A DNA stretch of 42,276 nucleotides from Candidatus Binataceae bacterium (GTDB taxonomy: Bacteria; Desulfobacterota; Binatia; Binatales; Binataceae): assembly GCA_024281015.1 (NCBI GenBank), contig JAMXLL010000183.1:1-42276 (forward strand), written 5' to 3'. Below, piece after piece: positions 10,811 to 19,348 of the stretch. Positions within the stretch are counted from its first letter, which is position 1; every line of letters starts with the position of its first letter. The position numbers and the translations under genes are program-made. Under the pieces are notes generated by a model, which was not told where the DNA came from, did not search any database, and was given only the letters and a program-made list of their open reading frames with translations.

Positions 10811-11971
10811 ATGCTGAAGGTCCTTAAGTTGGTCGAGCGCAATATGCGCCGCAATCTGCGCCGGACAATCCTGACAGCACTGACGATCGCGCTTGCAACA
10901 TTCATCTTTACTATTCTGATCTCAGTGCCCGCATCGATGGATCGTTTAGTCACCGATGCGGGCACCGGTCTGCGCCTGGTGGTGAATAACAAGACGGCCC
11001 CATGGGAGGACCTTCCAGCACGGTACTGCACCGAGATTCGCAAAATGCCGGGTGTGGTCGCTTGCGTCGCGATGACTGGCTGGTTCGCCAACTATCGTGA
11101 CGTAAGCGAAACGATTCAGGTGTTTGCGGTCGGACCTGAAGAACCCGATGTGTTTCCGGATTACGATCCGACCGGCACATTACGCGCCGCAGCGCTGAAA
11201 GACCGCCGTGCAGCTTTTGTTGGTACGGTATTGATGAAGAAGGAAGGCTGGAAGATCGGTCAGTTCATAACGCTCCATGGGAACGATGCGGCCCATCTCA
11301 ATCTCAATTTCGTGATCCTCGGTACTATCAAATCGAAGCACTATCCCAATGCATTCGTAATCCGGCGCGCCTACCTGATGGAGGCCGAAAAGAGTGCGGG
11401 TTATCCGGACAATGATGGCGCATGGTCGCTGGTGGTACGTACAGACAGTGCAGAGCGGTTGAGCGGGCTTGCCCGGCAGATTGACGACCATTTCAATAAT
11501 TCCGACTACCAGACCCGCACGGTTACGGAGAGTGACGCCCTGGCCGCTAACTTATCGGCCGTGGGTAATATCAGGACGATTGTCGTGGCGCTCGGCATCA
11601 TCGTAATCCTCACGGTGCTCCTGATAGCTGCCAATTCTGCTGCGATGACAGTGCGGGAGCAGAGCGGGCAGGTGGCAATCATCCGAGCCTTGGGGTTCAG
11701 CCGCGGCATTACCGCACAATTACTTTTCGGTGAATGTGCGGCAATCGGATTGATCGGTGGTTTGGCCGGCGCGCTCTGCGCCTGGCGGCTTTGTTCAGAT
11801 GGGTTGACACTCGGTGCAGCGCTCAACGGCAATGGCGCACTATGGGTCACGCGGTCGCAAACCTTGGCGGCTTTGGCCACTGCAATGATGGTCAGTCTTT
11901 TGAGTGGTCTAGTCCCGATCCTTGAAGTGTTAAGAATTCCGCCGGCAGCAGCGTTCCGCAAAATCGTTTGA
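10811..11971 (+). CDS. ABC transporter permease B (MacB/FtsX type)
   Basis: A 386-residue permease with four predicted membrane helices in the MacB pattern: the N-terminal NLRRTILTALTIALATFIF helix, a periplasmic domain, then LGIIVILTVLLIAANSAAM and two further helices. The coupling segment is REQSGQVAIIRALGFSR. It begins 15 bases after permease A, with GGGGCGG just upstream of ATG 10811. It resembles the third permease of the operon (12778) far more than permease A, for example in the R-S/T-ILT-L-I N-terminus, the -SVP- segment and the IRALGF/MRALGF motif. It probably forms a heterodimer with permease A. Confidence 0.9.
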   Translation: MLKVLKLVERNMRRNLRRTILTALTIALATFIFTILISVPASMDRLVTDAGTGLRLVVNNKTAPWEDLPARYCTEIRKMPGVVACVAMTGWFANYRDVSETIQVFAVGPEEPDVFPDYDPTGTLRAAALKDRRAAFVGTVLMKKEGWKIGQFITLHGNDAAHLNLNFVILGTIKSKHYPNAFVIRRAYLMEAEKSAGYPDNDGAWSLVVRTDSAERLSGLARQIDDHFNNSDYQTRTVTESDALAANLSAVGNIRTIVVALGIIVILTVLLIAANSAAMTVREQSGQVAIIRALGFSRGITAQLLFGECAAIGLIGGLAGALCAWRLCSDGLTLGAALNGNGALWVTRSQTLAALATAMMVSLLSGLVPILEVLRIPPAAAFRKIV

Positions 11972-12030
11972 TGAACGTCTAATGAGCTGGTGGGCAGCGC
12001 GATAAATCATTGGGGGAGCGATGTTCCTAG

Positions 12031-12756
12031 ATGGATGATCGGAATGCTGTCGAACTAGAGCACGTAACTCGGATATACAAACGCGAGGAGTTCGAGATTC
12101 GCGCGCTGGACGACGTTACCATCAAGGTGGTCGAAGGCCGCTTCGTCGGTATTATGGGCCCCTCCGGTTCGGGGAAAACGACGATGCTGAATCTGATTGC
12201 AGGCATCGACCATCCGACGCGCGGGCGCGTAGCTGTGGGTGGCGAAGAAATCACCGGCATGAAAGAGGGTCAACTGGCGGGCTGGCGCGCGCGGCATATC
12301 GGGCTGGTTTTCCAGTTTTACAACCTGATTCCTGTCCTCACCGCGTTCGAAAACGTCGAATTGCCGCTCCTGCTCACCTCGTTGCGCAAGGCTGAGCGAC
12401 GCACGCATGTGGAAACCGCCCTCAATGCCGTCGGATTGGCCGATCGTATGAACCATTATCCACGTCAGCTCTCGGGCGGGCAGGAGCAGCGCGTGGCGAT
12501 CGCCCGCGCAATTGTCACAGATCCAACCATCCTCGTCGCCGACGAGCCGACCGGCGATCTCGATGCGCAATCGGCCGATGACATTTTGACGCTCCTTACT
12601 GAATTGAACCGGCGCTTCAACAAGACCATCGTAATGGTCACCCACGATGCGCGCGCTGAGCGATATGTCGACACGATTTTCAGGCTCGACAAGGGGCTGC
12701 TGGTGGGAGTTGAATCAGGCCGGACACCGGGAGCGGTAGCGGCTAACAGCAATTAA
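12031..12756 (+). CDS. ABC transporter ATPase (MacB/LolD type)
   Basis: The only ATPase of the operon and the likely motor for all four permeases. Walker A is GPSGSGKT (43-50), the Q-loop is FQFYNL (94-99), the signature is LSGGQEQR (147-154), Walker B is [12 protein letters not shown] (167-178) and the switch histidine is in VTHD. These are the hallmarks of the LolD/MacB/DevA subfamily, which works by a mechanotransmission or extrusion cycle. Length is 241 residues. The gene starts at ATG 12031; GGGGGAG at 12012-12018 is 12 bases away and lies nearer an out-of-frame ATG at 12021 that would read only five codons. It is the central gene, with a permease pair on each side. Confidence 0.95.
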   Translation: MDDRNAVELEHVTRIYKREEFEIRALDDVTIKVVEGRFVGIMGPSGSGKTTMLNLIAGIDHPTRGRVAVGGEEITGMKEGQLAGWRARHIGLVFQFYNLIPVLTAFENVELPLLLTSLRKAERRTHVETALNAVGLADRMNHYPRQLSGGQEQRVAIARAIVTDPTILVADEPTGDLDAQSADDILTLLTELNRRFNKTIVMVTHDARAERYVDTIFRLDKGLLVGVESGRTPGAVAANSN

Positions 12757-12777
12757 ACCGCATCACCTTGCGCTTCA

Positions 12778-13920
12778 ATGAAGTGGTTCGTTCTCATCCT
12801 TAAGAATTTGCGCAGGAGCCAGCGACGTTCGATCCTGACCGTGCTCTCGATTACCGTCTCATTGTTCATCTTCTGCGCATTGGCGAGCGTGCCGGTGGTC
12901 GCCAATCAGATCCTGGCCGACAGCGCTTCGTCGCTGCGCGTCGCTTGTCATCACAAAGCGGGCCTGGCGTACGCGCTGCCGCAGGCCTACAAGCGTGCGA
13001 TTGCGGGCACGCCGCACGTGGTTGCGGTCGAGCCGGAGAGCTGGTTTGGCGGTGTTTATCATGACGTTAAGGACCAGTTTCCGAACCTGGCGGTCGACCC
13101 GGAGCAGATTGAGCTGATGTGGCCAGACTGGGGAATGTCGAAAGAAGCAGTGGAGCAATTCAAAGAACTGCGCACCGCCTGCCTGGTGGGACCAGCGACC
13201 ATGAAGCGATTCAAATGGCACGTTGGCCAGCAGATAATGCTGCGCGGTACCATTTACCAATTCAATCTGTCACTGAACATCGTGGGAGTGCTGAGCAGCA
13301 AGGCGCCGCCCAGTTTCCTGCTGTTCCGGCGCGACTACCTTGAGCAAGCAGCCCGAGAACCCGGCTTTGTCGATAACTATTGGGTAAGAGTGGACCAGAG
13401 CTCGTCGGTGCCCAGGGTTATTAAGGCGCTCGACGCCCGATTCGCAAACTCCTCCGCAGAGACTCTGACCGAGTCCGAGGCGGCATTTTACGGCTCGTTC
13501 CTGAACAACTACCGGCTTTTCTTTCAGGTCGCCGAAGTGCTCGGTCTTATTGTCGTACTTACTATAGGGCTGGTCGCAGCCAACACCGCGGCAATGTCAA
13601 TTCGCGAACGCCGCACAGAAATTGCCGTGATGCGAGCGTTGGGTTTCCAATCACGCGCAATCTTGTTGATGATCATGGCGGAATCCGTATCGATGGCGCT
13701 GATGGGCGGCGCACTGGGATGCGGCGCGGCGTATCTGACTTTCAAGCTGTTTACTATCGGCAATAACGCACTGGGTCCCTTATCGAACATTCATGTTTCT
13801 CCTCAGATAGTCGGCGAGACTATGTTGATCGCGGGACTGCTGGGGATTGTGAGCGCGCTGGTGCCCGCATACGCCGCCGTGCAGAAGAATATAGTCGATG
13901 CCCTCAGGCTGGTCAGTTGA
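12778..13920 (+). CDS. ABC transporter permease B' (MacB/FtsX type)
   Basis: A 380-residue FtsX-type permease and paralogue of permease B. It has one N-terminal helix (RRSILTVLSITVSLFIFCAL), a periplasmic domain, and three C-terminal helices beginning LGLIVVLTIGLVAANTAAM. The coupling segment is RRTEIAVMRALGFQ. ATG 12778 has no obvious ribosome site and follows the ATPase stop by 21 bases. Its stop codon overlaps the start of the next permease in TGATG, so the two are translationally coupled. It probably pairs with permease A'. Confidence 0.9.
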   Translation: MKWFVLILKNLRRSQRRSILTVLSITVSLFIFCALASVPVVANQILADSASSLRVACHHKAGLAYALPQAYKRAIAGTPHVVAVEPESWFGGVYHDVKDQFPNLAVDPEQIELMWPDWGMSKEAVEQFKELRTACLVGPATMKRFKWHVGQQIMLRGTIYQFNLSLNIVGVLSSKAPPSFLLFRRDYLEQAAREPGFVDNYWVRVDQSSSVPRVIKALDARFANSSAETLTESEAAFYGSFLNNYRLFFQVAEVLGLIVVLTIGLVAANTAAMSIRERRTEIAVMRALGFQSRAILLMIMAESVSMALMGGALGCGAAYLTFKLFTIGNNALGPLSNIHVSPQIVGETMLIAGLLGIVSALVPAYAAVQKNIVDALRLVS

Positions 13921-15083
13921 TGGCCATCCCGTTGAAATACAATGTTCGCAGCCTGTTGGTCCGCCGCATATCAACCGCTATGACCGCGGGCGGTATCGCG
14001 CTAGTGGTCGCCGTGTTCGTCATCGTGATGGCGATGGTCACGGGGATCGGAGCCACGATCACGGATACCGGCGCTCCCAATAATATGGTCGTGGTGCGCC
14101 GTGGGGCGACCACGGAAACCTACTCGCTGATAACCCTTGATCAATTCGATGCACTCAGGTTTCTGCCGGGAATTCAGCACGACACCGCGGGCAATCCTCT
14201 AGTATCTCCGGAATTGCCAGTGCAAACTGCACTGGAGCGCGCCGGCGGCGGCAGTGACTATGTAGTCTTTCGCGGCGTCCTACCGGTGGCACTTGAGGTA
14301 CATGATCAAGTCCACCTTATTGCGGGGCGGATGTTTCGCACCGGCCTGAATGAAGTAATAGTTGGTAAAGGTGTTGCCGGCCGATATGCGAATTGCGCGC
14401 CCGGCGCGACTCTGCACTTCGGACGCGGTAGCTGGCGTGTGGTGGGCGTATTCGAAGCCGACGGGAGTTCATTCGAGTCTGAAATCTGGGGCGATATTCA
14501 TCACGTTCAAGACGAAGCCCAGCGGGGAGCCTATTATGGCTCTGCTCGTATCAAGCTGACGCCAGGTGTGGACGCGAAAGCGCTTATTCAGCGTATCGCG
14601 GATGATCCCCGCATCAATCTCGAAGCTCAGAGCGAGTCTGACTATTACAGTGACGAGGCCACGGTCGCCAATCAGTTGCGCAGACTGGTTTTGCTGGTTG
14701 CGGTGATCATGGGTGTAGGTGCGGTTTTCGGCGCCATGAATACCATGTACGCCGCAGTCTCGGCTCGGACAGTGGAGATAGCGACACTGCGCGCACTTGG
14801 CTTCCGTCCGGGCTCCGTGATGTTCTCCTTCCTGACGGAATCGATAGTGCTGGCGGCCGGCGCCGGAGTGGTCGGGGTGTTGCTTGCCTTGCCGATGAAC
14901 GGTTTTTCGACGACTTTCCTGAACTTCCTCACCTTTTCTACGTTGTCCTTCAGCTTTCGCGTGAGCCCCATGATTATCGTCGAAGCATTGCTCTTTGCCG
15001 CGTTGATGGGTTTGCTGGGCGGATGGCTGCCCGCTCGTCAGGCGATGCGTTTGACCGTGGTCGACGCTCTTCGACACGTCTAG
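13920..15083 (+). CDS. ABC transporter permease A' (MacB/FtsX type)
   Basis: A 387-residue paralogue of permease A, sharing the start IPLKYNVRSLLVRR, the GAVFGAMNTMYAAV helix and the TVEIATLRALGFRPG coupling segment. Topology is one plus three membrane helices around a periplasmic domain. The start is ATG 13920, whose first base is the last base of the preceding stop codon; a TTG three bases earlier is less likely. The adaptor gene follows after only two bases. The gene order A, B, ATPase, B', A' suggests that the permease pair was duplicated and that the copies now flank the ATPase. Confidence 0.9.
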   Translation: MAIPLKYNVRSLLVRRISTAMTAGGIALVVAVFVIVMAMVTGIGATITDTGAPNNMVVVRRGATTETYSLITLDQFDALRFLPGIQHDTAGNPLVSPELPVQTALERAGGGSDYVVFRGVLPVALEVHDQVHLIAGRMFRTGLNEVIVGKGVAGRYANCAPGATLHFGRGSWRVVGVFEADGSSFESEIWGDIHHVQDEAQRGAYYGSARIKLTPGVDAKALIQRIADDPRINLEAQSESDYYSDEATVANQLRRLVLLVAVIMGVGAVFGAMNTMYAAVSARTVEIATLRALGFRPGSVMFSFLTESIVLAAGAGVVGVLLALPMNGFSTTFLNFLTFSTLSFSFRVSPMIIVEALLFAALMGLLGGWLPARQAMRLTVVDALRHV

Positions 15084-15085
15084 CC

Positions 15086-16288
15086 ATGGCCTCTGAATCG
15101 CCACGCGGGCCGAATATTCGCGAATTGGAATCGCTGCGCATCGTCCGCAAAGATCAACCTTCGCGTTCGCTAATTCCTTACATGATAGTGGCTGCCGTAG
15201 CGGGCGCACTTGCATTTGCAGGGTACGAAATCTACCTGCACACGCTGGGACGTCCGCTCGAAGTAGAGACCTCAACCGCGATGCTGATTGCAGCCGAGCA
15301 ACCCCGGCCACTGCTCACCGGCTCCGGCTACGTGGTGACCCGTGATAAGTACATCACGGTTGGCACCAAGATCCTTGGCCAGATAATTGAAGAGCCGATC
15401 GAAGAAGGTAGACATGTCAAAAAGGGCGATTTGCTTGCCCGTATTGACGACCGCGATTACCAGGCTCAGCTTCGGCAATCCTTTGCTGATCGCCAGCTGG
15501 CGGCCGCCAACCTGGAGTTGGCGGAAGCAAAAGTGCTGCGGCAGCGAGAGCTTTTTCGTCAGCATGTAATCTCACAAGATCAGCTCGACGTTGCCGAGAA
15601 TGCGTCATCCGTCGCCCGCGCGAATCTAAATCGTGCCGCAGCAGAAATTGCCTATGCCCGCTTCAATGTCAGCCAGTGCAAGATAATTTCGCCAATCAAC
15701 GGTGTCGTTCTCAAAAAATATCGCGAACAGGGCGACACGATTAATTACGGCGGCGATATTGAGCCGGGTGGCGGCAGCACCGATATTGTCCAGCTTGCCG
15801 ACACGGACGATATGCGAGTGGAGGCGGATATCAGCGAAAACGATATAGCAAAGGTTGTCATGGGGATGCCCGCAACGGTCGTGCTCGATGCTTATCCGGA
15901 TCGAAACTTCGATGCACGGGTCGTCAAGATCTACCCGGAAGCCGACCGGCAGAAGGGAACTCTCAAAATTGAAGTAAAAATACTCAAGCCGAACCTGGCG
16001 ATAGTGCGGCCTGAGATGAGCGCCAAGATTACGTTCATGGCTGCTGCGGCCGGCTCGCCGCAACAGCCGATAATCGTCATACCGAAGAACACCGCAATAA
16101 GGAACGGGCCTGGTACCTTTGTCTGGATAATTCGCGACGGCCTGGCTCGGCGTGTCCCGATAATGACCGGCCGCGAGCTAGAGAGCGGTTTAGAGGTTAG
16201 GAGTGGTCTCGCCGGCGGCGAAACCATCATCGTCACTCCGCCCGACAGCCTGCTCGACGGCGAGCCTGTTGCCCGCAAAGCGTCCTAG
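15086..16288 (+). CDS. Membrane-fusion (periplasmic adaptor) protein, HlyD/MacA type
   Basis: A 400-residue adaptor that would link the inner-membrane ABC permeases to an outer-membrane channel. It has a cytoplasmic N-terminal tail, one membrane helix (IPYMIVAAVAGALAFAGYEI, about 27-46), a biotinyl/lipoyl half-motif (GRHVKKGDLLARIDD), a helical hairpin of about 60 residues (RQLAAANLELAEAKVLRQRE onward), the second lipoyl half (KIISPINGVVLKKY) and a beta-barrel (YPDRNFDARVVKIYPEAD). The start is ATG 15086, two bases after permease A' stops; the upstream in-frame start at 15023 lies inside that gene. No TolC-like gene is present, so the outer-membrane partner must be elsewhere. Unlike many MacA proteins it has no lipobox. 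Confidence 0.92.
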   Translation: MASESPRGPNIRELESLRIVRKDQPSRSLIPYMIVAAVAGALAFAGYEIYLHTLGRPLEVETSTAMLIAAEQPRPLLTGSGYVVTRDKYITVGTKILGQIIEEPIEEGRHVKKGDLLARIDDRDYQAQLRQSFADRQLAAANLELAEAKVLRQRELFRQHVISQDQLDVAENASSVARANLNRAAAEIAYARFNVSQCKIISPINGVVLKKYREQGDTINYGGDIEPGGGSTDIVQLADTDDMRVEADISENDIAKVVMGMPATVVLDAYPDRNFDARVVKIYPEADRQKGTLKIEVKILKPNLAIVRPEMSAKITFMAAAAGSPQQPIIVIPKNTAIRNGPGTFVWIIRDGLARRVPIMTGRELESGLEVRSGLAGGETIIVTPPDSLLDGEPVARKAS

Positions 16289-16370
16289 TCAACAACGAAG
16301 ATCATCACGGAATCTTCTCACTGAGAGAATCGGGAGCTCCAGACTACCGCCAGACACAATGCCCAAGGCT

Positions 16371-16727
16371 TCAGCCGGCCGTCCATTTCGGATTGTTAAT
16401 TGCGAGGTTTTCCGCCAGTGATTGTCTGATATGGTCCCAGAGATTGGGATCGTGCGAGTCGATTCCCGCGCTGCGAATCATTTCGCAGAGCGCATCGTTG
16501 AGTGACTCAATTGGGCCATCATCGCCGACCAGGGCCGTGAGGCGATCGCATTCGGCCGATTCGTGGGCGGCCCGAAGCTCCAATTCGCGTCGAACTATGT
16601 TCAATACGTTGATGGTCACTCTGGTTTGGAAGCGATGATAGCCTGACAGAGTAGGCATTAAATCCTGCTCAAGATATATGATCGCTGCGCTGAGTAGCGT
16701 CGATGCATCAGGTATGCTTCGCGGCAT
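16371..16727 (-). CDS. DUF6285 domain protein, LvaB-like
   Basis: A 118-residue protein. The pattern of an N-terminal helix (DASTLLSAAIIYLEQDLMP), a YHRFQTRVTINVLNIVRREL core and a C-terminal LAENLAINNPKW matches what I know as DUF6285. Members accompany an APH-fold kinase and an acyl-CoA dehydrogenase, exactly as here. By analogy with the Pseudomonas levulinate (lva) pathway it may be the small partner that the kinase LvaA needs. Calling it LvaB-like is an inference from size and context. The start is ATG 16727 with AGGA seven bases upstream; a TTG at 16742 lies further out. It is the last gene of a three-gene minus-strand set and is convergent with the exporter operon. Confidence 0.75.
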   Translation of the reverse strand: MPRSIPDASTLLSAAIIYLEQDLMPTLSGYHRFQTRVTINVLNIVRRELELRAAHESAECDRLTALVGDDGPIESLNDALCEMIRSAGIDSHDPNLWDHIRQSLAENLAINNPKWTAG

Positions 16728-16873
16728 ATGCAGTTCCTGCAACCATTAAGAAGCGAATCGGTACCGGGTCTGCTGGCGCGAAGCTGTCCTAGATCTTGCG
16801 ACTTCGTTCGCGCTGCCCACTTCGCTCAAGATGACAGAGAGCCATGTCGGTGTATAAGGGTTTGTGGGACTGA

Positions 16874-17866
16874 CTAGCCATTTCTTTCAATCAAAGTAAA
16901 GAAATCCCATAACGGCTCTTCGATACGACGGCCGATGGCAGAACGTTCGATGCTTCCTTCTTCAATTCCGCGCATTGCCAGCCGTAAACAATCGACTGCC
17001 CACTTGACGTTGCCGAACGCTTCCCAAAATCTGACGTGCTTTGCGTCCACCGGGTAACCACTGGCGCGTTCATAGGCCGCATACAAGTCCTCGCGCTCTC
17101 CGAAGCCGCCCACCGGCAGCGTACCGGCAAAACGCCAGGTCCTGATGCAAAGCCAGCCGAGGTCCTGCATCGGGTCACCCGTTTGTGCGAGTTCCCAATC
17201 CAGCACACACCTGATTCCTTCGTCCCCCGTGACCAGATTCCCGGTACGGAAATCGCCGTGAACCACCGTATGCCGCTCTTGGTGCGGCACATTTTCTTCC
17301 GCCCATCGCAAAGCCAGGTCGAGCGCCGGCAATCGCAAGCCATAATGGTCTACTATGCGGCGGTGGGCGGCCACATGGTCTGCCGCATTCTGACTCATCA
17401 GAAATGGCACCTCGGCAGGCTCGATCCTATGGATCGCGGCGAGAATCTCACCGCATTGACGCGCCATTACCTTGCGGGGTGCAGCGAAGCGTTCATCGCG
17501 GACGATTCGCGGTCCCAGCGTCTCTCCCGCTACACGTTCGGCAATGTAACCTTTTCCGACCATGTCAGCCGGTTGCATGATGGCCAACACCCTGGGCGCC
17601 GGCACCCCAGCGCGCTGGGCGGCCAGCATCAGGTGGGCCTGATCGACGGTATCTACTTCGGGCGTTATACCTGCAACAGGGTCACCAACGTCGGTGCCGA
17701 TTTGCATTACCAATTGAAGCGGCTGCCCTCGCACATCAGCATCGAAGGAAATAGTCGTGCGATTGGCGCCACCCGTCAGGCGCTCGACGCGACTGATTGT
17801 GCCGGGTTCACCGATGTGGCGCACGACGGCGGCCTGGAGGCGCTTCAGGAATTCGTCACCGTTCAT
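16874..17866 (-). CDS. APH-fold phosphotransferase, probable (hydroxy)acyl-CoA kinase, LvaA/ACAD11-like
   Basis: A 330-residue kinase of the aminoglycoside-phosphotransferase fold. The Brenner motif is VVHGDFRTGN, with the catalytic Asp in HGD, and the metal-binding DWE follows in CVLDWELAQTGDP. LTGGANRTT near the N-terminus is the nucleotide-binding loop. DLGWLCIRTWRF and the C-terminal WAVDCLRLA are typical of the ACAD10/11-type branch, not of antibiotic-resistance enzymes. Relatives such as LvaA phosphorylate the 4-hydroxyl of 4-hydroxyacyl-CoA, allowing isomerisation to a beta-oxidation intermediate. The flanking acyl-CoA dehydrogenase and DUF6285 genes support that role. The start ATG 17866 is the first ATG of the frame; upstream extension from TTG 17920 is possible. 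Confidence 0.85.
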   Translation of the reverse strand: MNGDEFLKRLQAAVVRHIGEPGTISRVERLTGGANRTTISFDADVRGQPLQLVMQIGTDVGDPVAGITPEVDTVDQAHLMLAAQRAGVPAPRVLAIMQPADMVGKGYIAERVAGETLGPRIVRDERFAAPRKVMARQCGEILAAIHRIEPAEVPFLMSQNAADHVAAHRRIVDHYGLRLPALDLALRWAEENVPHQERHTVVHGDFRTGNLVTGDEGIRCVLDWELAQTGDPMQDLGWLCIRTWRFAGTLPVGGFGEREDLYAAYERASGYPVDAKHVRFWEAFGNVKWAVDCLRLAMRGIEEGSIERSAIGRRIEEPLWDFFTLIERNG

Positions 17867-17928
17867 ACAGCCGATGTTAGACAAGCGCTTCAAGCTCTTT
17901 GGACGAACAGCACAGCTCAAGTCTGATT

Positions 17929-19188
17929 CTAGGCGCGGCTGCCGAAGTCGAACATTATCTGGGCGACCCGGCGCATCTGTATTTCTTCGGCACCTTCTGT
18001 AATGCGGTAGCGGCGATGATGGCGATAAATGTGCTCGAACGGCTTGTGCCGCGAATAGCCGATACCGCCATGTACCTGCATCGCACGGTCAGCGGCATCA
18101 CACACCAGCCGGTTCGCGCGATAATTGCACATCGCCACCTTATCCGACAGCCGACGTGCTACCTCCGTTTTAGACATCTGATCCATCTCCCAGGCGGTCT
18201 TATAGATCAGGGCCCGGATCATCGCGGCTTCGGTCTGCAACTCGACCAGCGGCCATTGAATCGCCTGGTTCAAGGCCAGGGGGCGCCCGAACGGCTTGCG
18301 CTCTTTGGCATACGCTACGCTCTCATTGATGCAGTATTGTGCGGCGCCGAGCGAGGATGCGGCCTGCCGAATCCGGTTCTCATGAACGAAATGCTGGGCA
18401 ACGGCGAGTCCGTCCTCGGGATCGCCCAGGATCGCGTCTCCTGGAACATACACATCAGTCAGTGAAACTCGCGGATGATCGGTGGGCATATTGAACGTCC
18501 AGAGGTACTCCTCGATGTGGAACCCGTCGCTGCCGGTCGGAACGATAAAGCAGGATATGCCCCGGGCACCGCCGTCGCGGCCGCTGGTGCGGGCAAAGAC
18601 AAAATCATGCGTCGCTATATGCAGGCCGGTGTTCCAGATTTTCGCACCATTAATCCGCCAACCGTCACCGTCGCGGTTTGCCCGGGTTTCCATCCAGGTC
18701 GCGTCTGAGCCGTGGTTGGGCTCGGTCAAGCCAAAGGCGACATTAATCGAACCGTCGAGAATTCCAGGGATGAACTTGTCCTTCTGCTCGAGTGTACCGA
18801 AGTCCCGAAACATGAGGACAGTCGGAAGATTACCCACGATCGAACTCTCGTTCTGTAAATCATTGTGCAAACCCAGACCCTTGGCCGCCAGATGCTCCCG
18901 GATGATGGCCATGGCCAGATTGGAACCATCCTTGCCGCCGTACTCTTTGGGCAATGCATAGCGGTAGTGGCCCGCTCGATCAGCACGCCGGCGCATTTCC
19001 CCCAGCAGTGTCTCCCATTCGTGACGCGGCAACCCGCCGCGCTCGAAATCGGTGCGGGCCCATTCTCGCCGGTGGTCAAAGAAGCGAATGTTGTCGTTTT
19101 CGCGTTCCAGGGGCTTTATCTCTCGCTCGATGAATTCGTCCAATTCCGCCAGGTAGACCTGGATCTCAGCGGGAACATTAAAGTCCAA
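17929..19188 (-). CDS. Acyl-CoA dehydrogenase, long-chain type (LvaC-like context)
   Basis: A 419-residue FAD-dependent acyl-CoA dehydrogenase. Its segments are an N-terminal helical domain (YRYALPKEYGGKDGSN), a middle beta domain (FGLTEPNHGSDATWMETRA, then INGAKIWNTG) and a C-terminal helical domain ending in MQVHGGIGYSRHKPFEHIYR and RITEGAEEIQMRRVA. The H-HRRYRITEGAEEIQ end is typical of enzymes found with APH kinases. I start at TTG 19188 because AGGAG (19196-19200) sits seven bases upstream and the protein then begins DFNVPAEIQVYLAE, like relatives. A GTG at 19224 would add 12 poorly conserved residues. The kinase gene starts 62 bases downstream. It is probably the first gene of the operon. 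Confidence 0.93.
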   Translation of the reverse strand: MDFNVPAEIQVYLAELDEFIEREIKPLERENDNIRFFDHRREWARTDFERGGLPRHEWETLLGEMRRRADRAGHYRYALPKEYGGKDGSNLAMAIIREHLAAKGLGLHNDLQNESSIVGNLPTVLMFRDFGTLEQKDKFIPGILDGSINVAFGLTEPNHGSDATWMETRANRDGDGWRINGAKIWNTGLHIATHDFVFARTSGRDGGARGISCFIVPTGSDGFHIEEYLWTFNMPTDHPRVSLTDVYVPGDAILGDPEDGLAVAQHFVHENRIRQAASSLGAAQYCINESVAYAKERKPFGRPLALNQAIQWPLVELQTEAAMIRALIYKTAWEMDQMSKTEVARRLSDKVAMCNYRANRLVCDAADRAMQVHGGIGYSRHKPFEHIYRHHRRYRITEGAEEIQMRRVAQIMFDFGSRA

Positions 19189-19195
19189 AGTGGTT

Positions 19196-19200
19196 CTCCT
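19196..19200 (-). promoter_or_regulatory. Ribosome-binding site deciding a TTG start
   Basis: AGGAG on the minus strand lies seven bases before TTG 19188. It is the best ribosome site near the start of the acyl-CoA dehydrogenase and lies downstream of the longer GTG start at 19224, so it argues for the shorter protein. Confidence 0.65.
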
Positions 19201-19348
19201 GTTGGGGGTAGAAGCTGGCGTCACACTGGGACGAACATGCGCCGGATTGCAAGCGTCACCCGGTGAGAGTTACTCGTGAGCGATTGACCGCCGGCGGGCC
19301 ACCTTTAGTCCTAGTCTTCAAGATCTGAATGGCTAAACTTTTTTCGAA

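Noticed and set aside
14469-15311. Minus-strand frame of 280 codons opposite permease A' and the adaptor
   Set aside because: Composition is His/Gln/Arg-rich with no motif, and it crosses two well-supported plus-strand genes.
16289-16370. Hairpin between the exporter operon and the DUF6285 gene as a terminator
   Set aside because: The pairing around 16311-16332 is short and imperfect and lacks a T-run.
16874-17866. Aminoglycoside resistance gene
   Set aside because: The APH fold is shared, but the neighbours and C-terminal motifs are those of acyl-CoA kinases (LvaA/ACAD11 group).
17036-17926. Long plus-strand frame of 296 codons opposite the kinase gene
   Set aside because: It is the antisense shadow of a gene with clear HGD and DWE motifs; no domain or ribosome site supports it.
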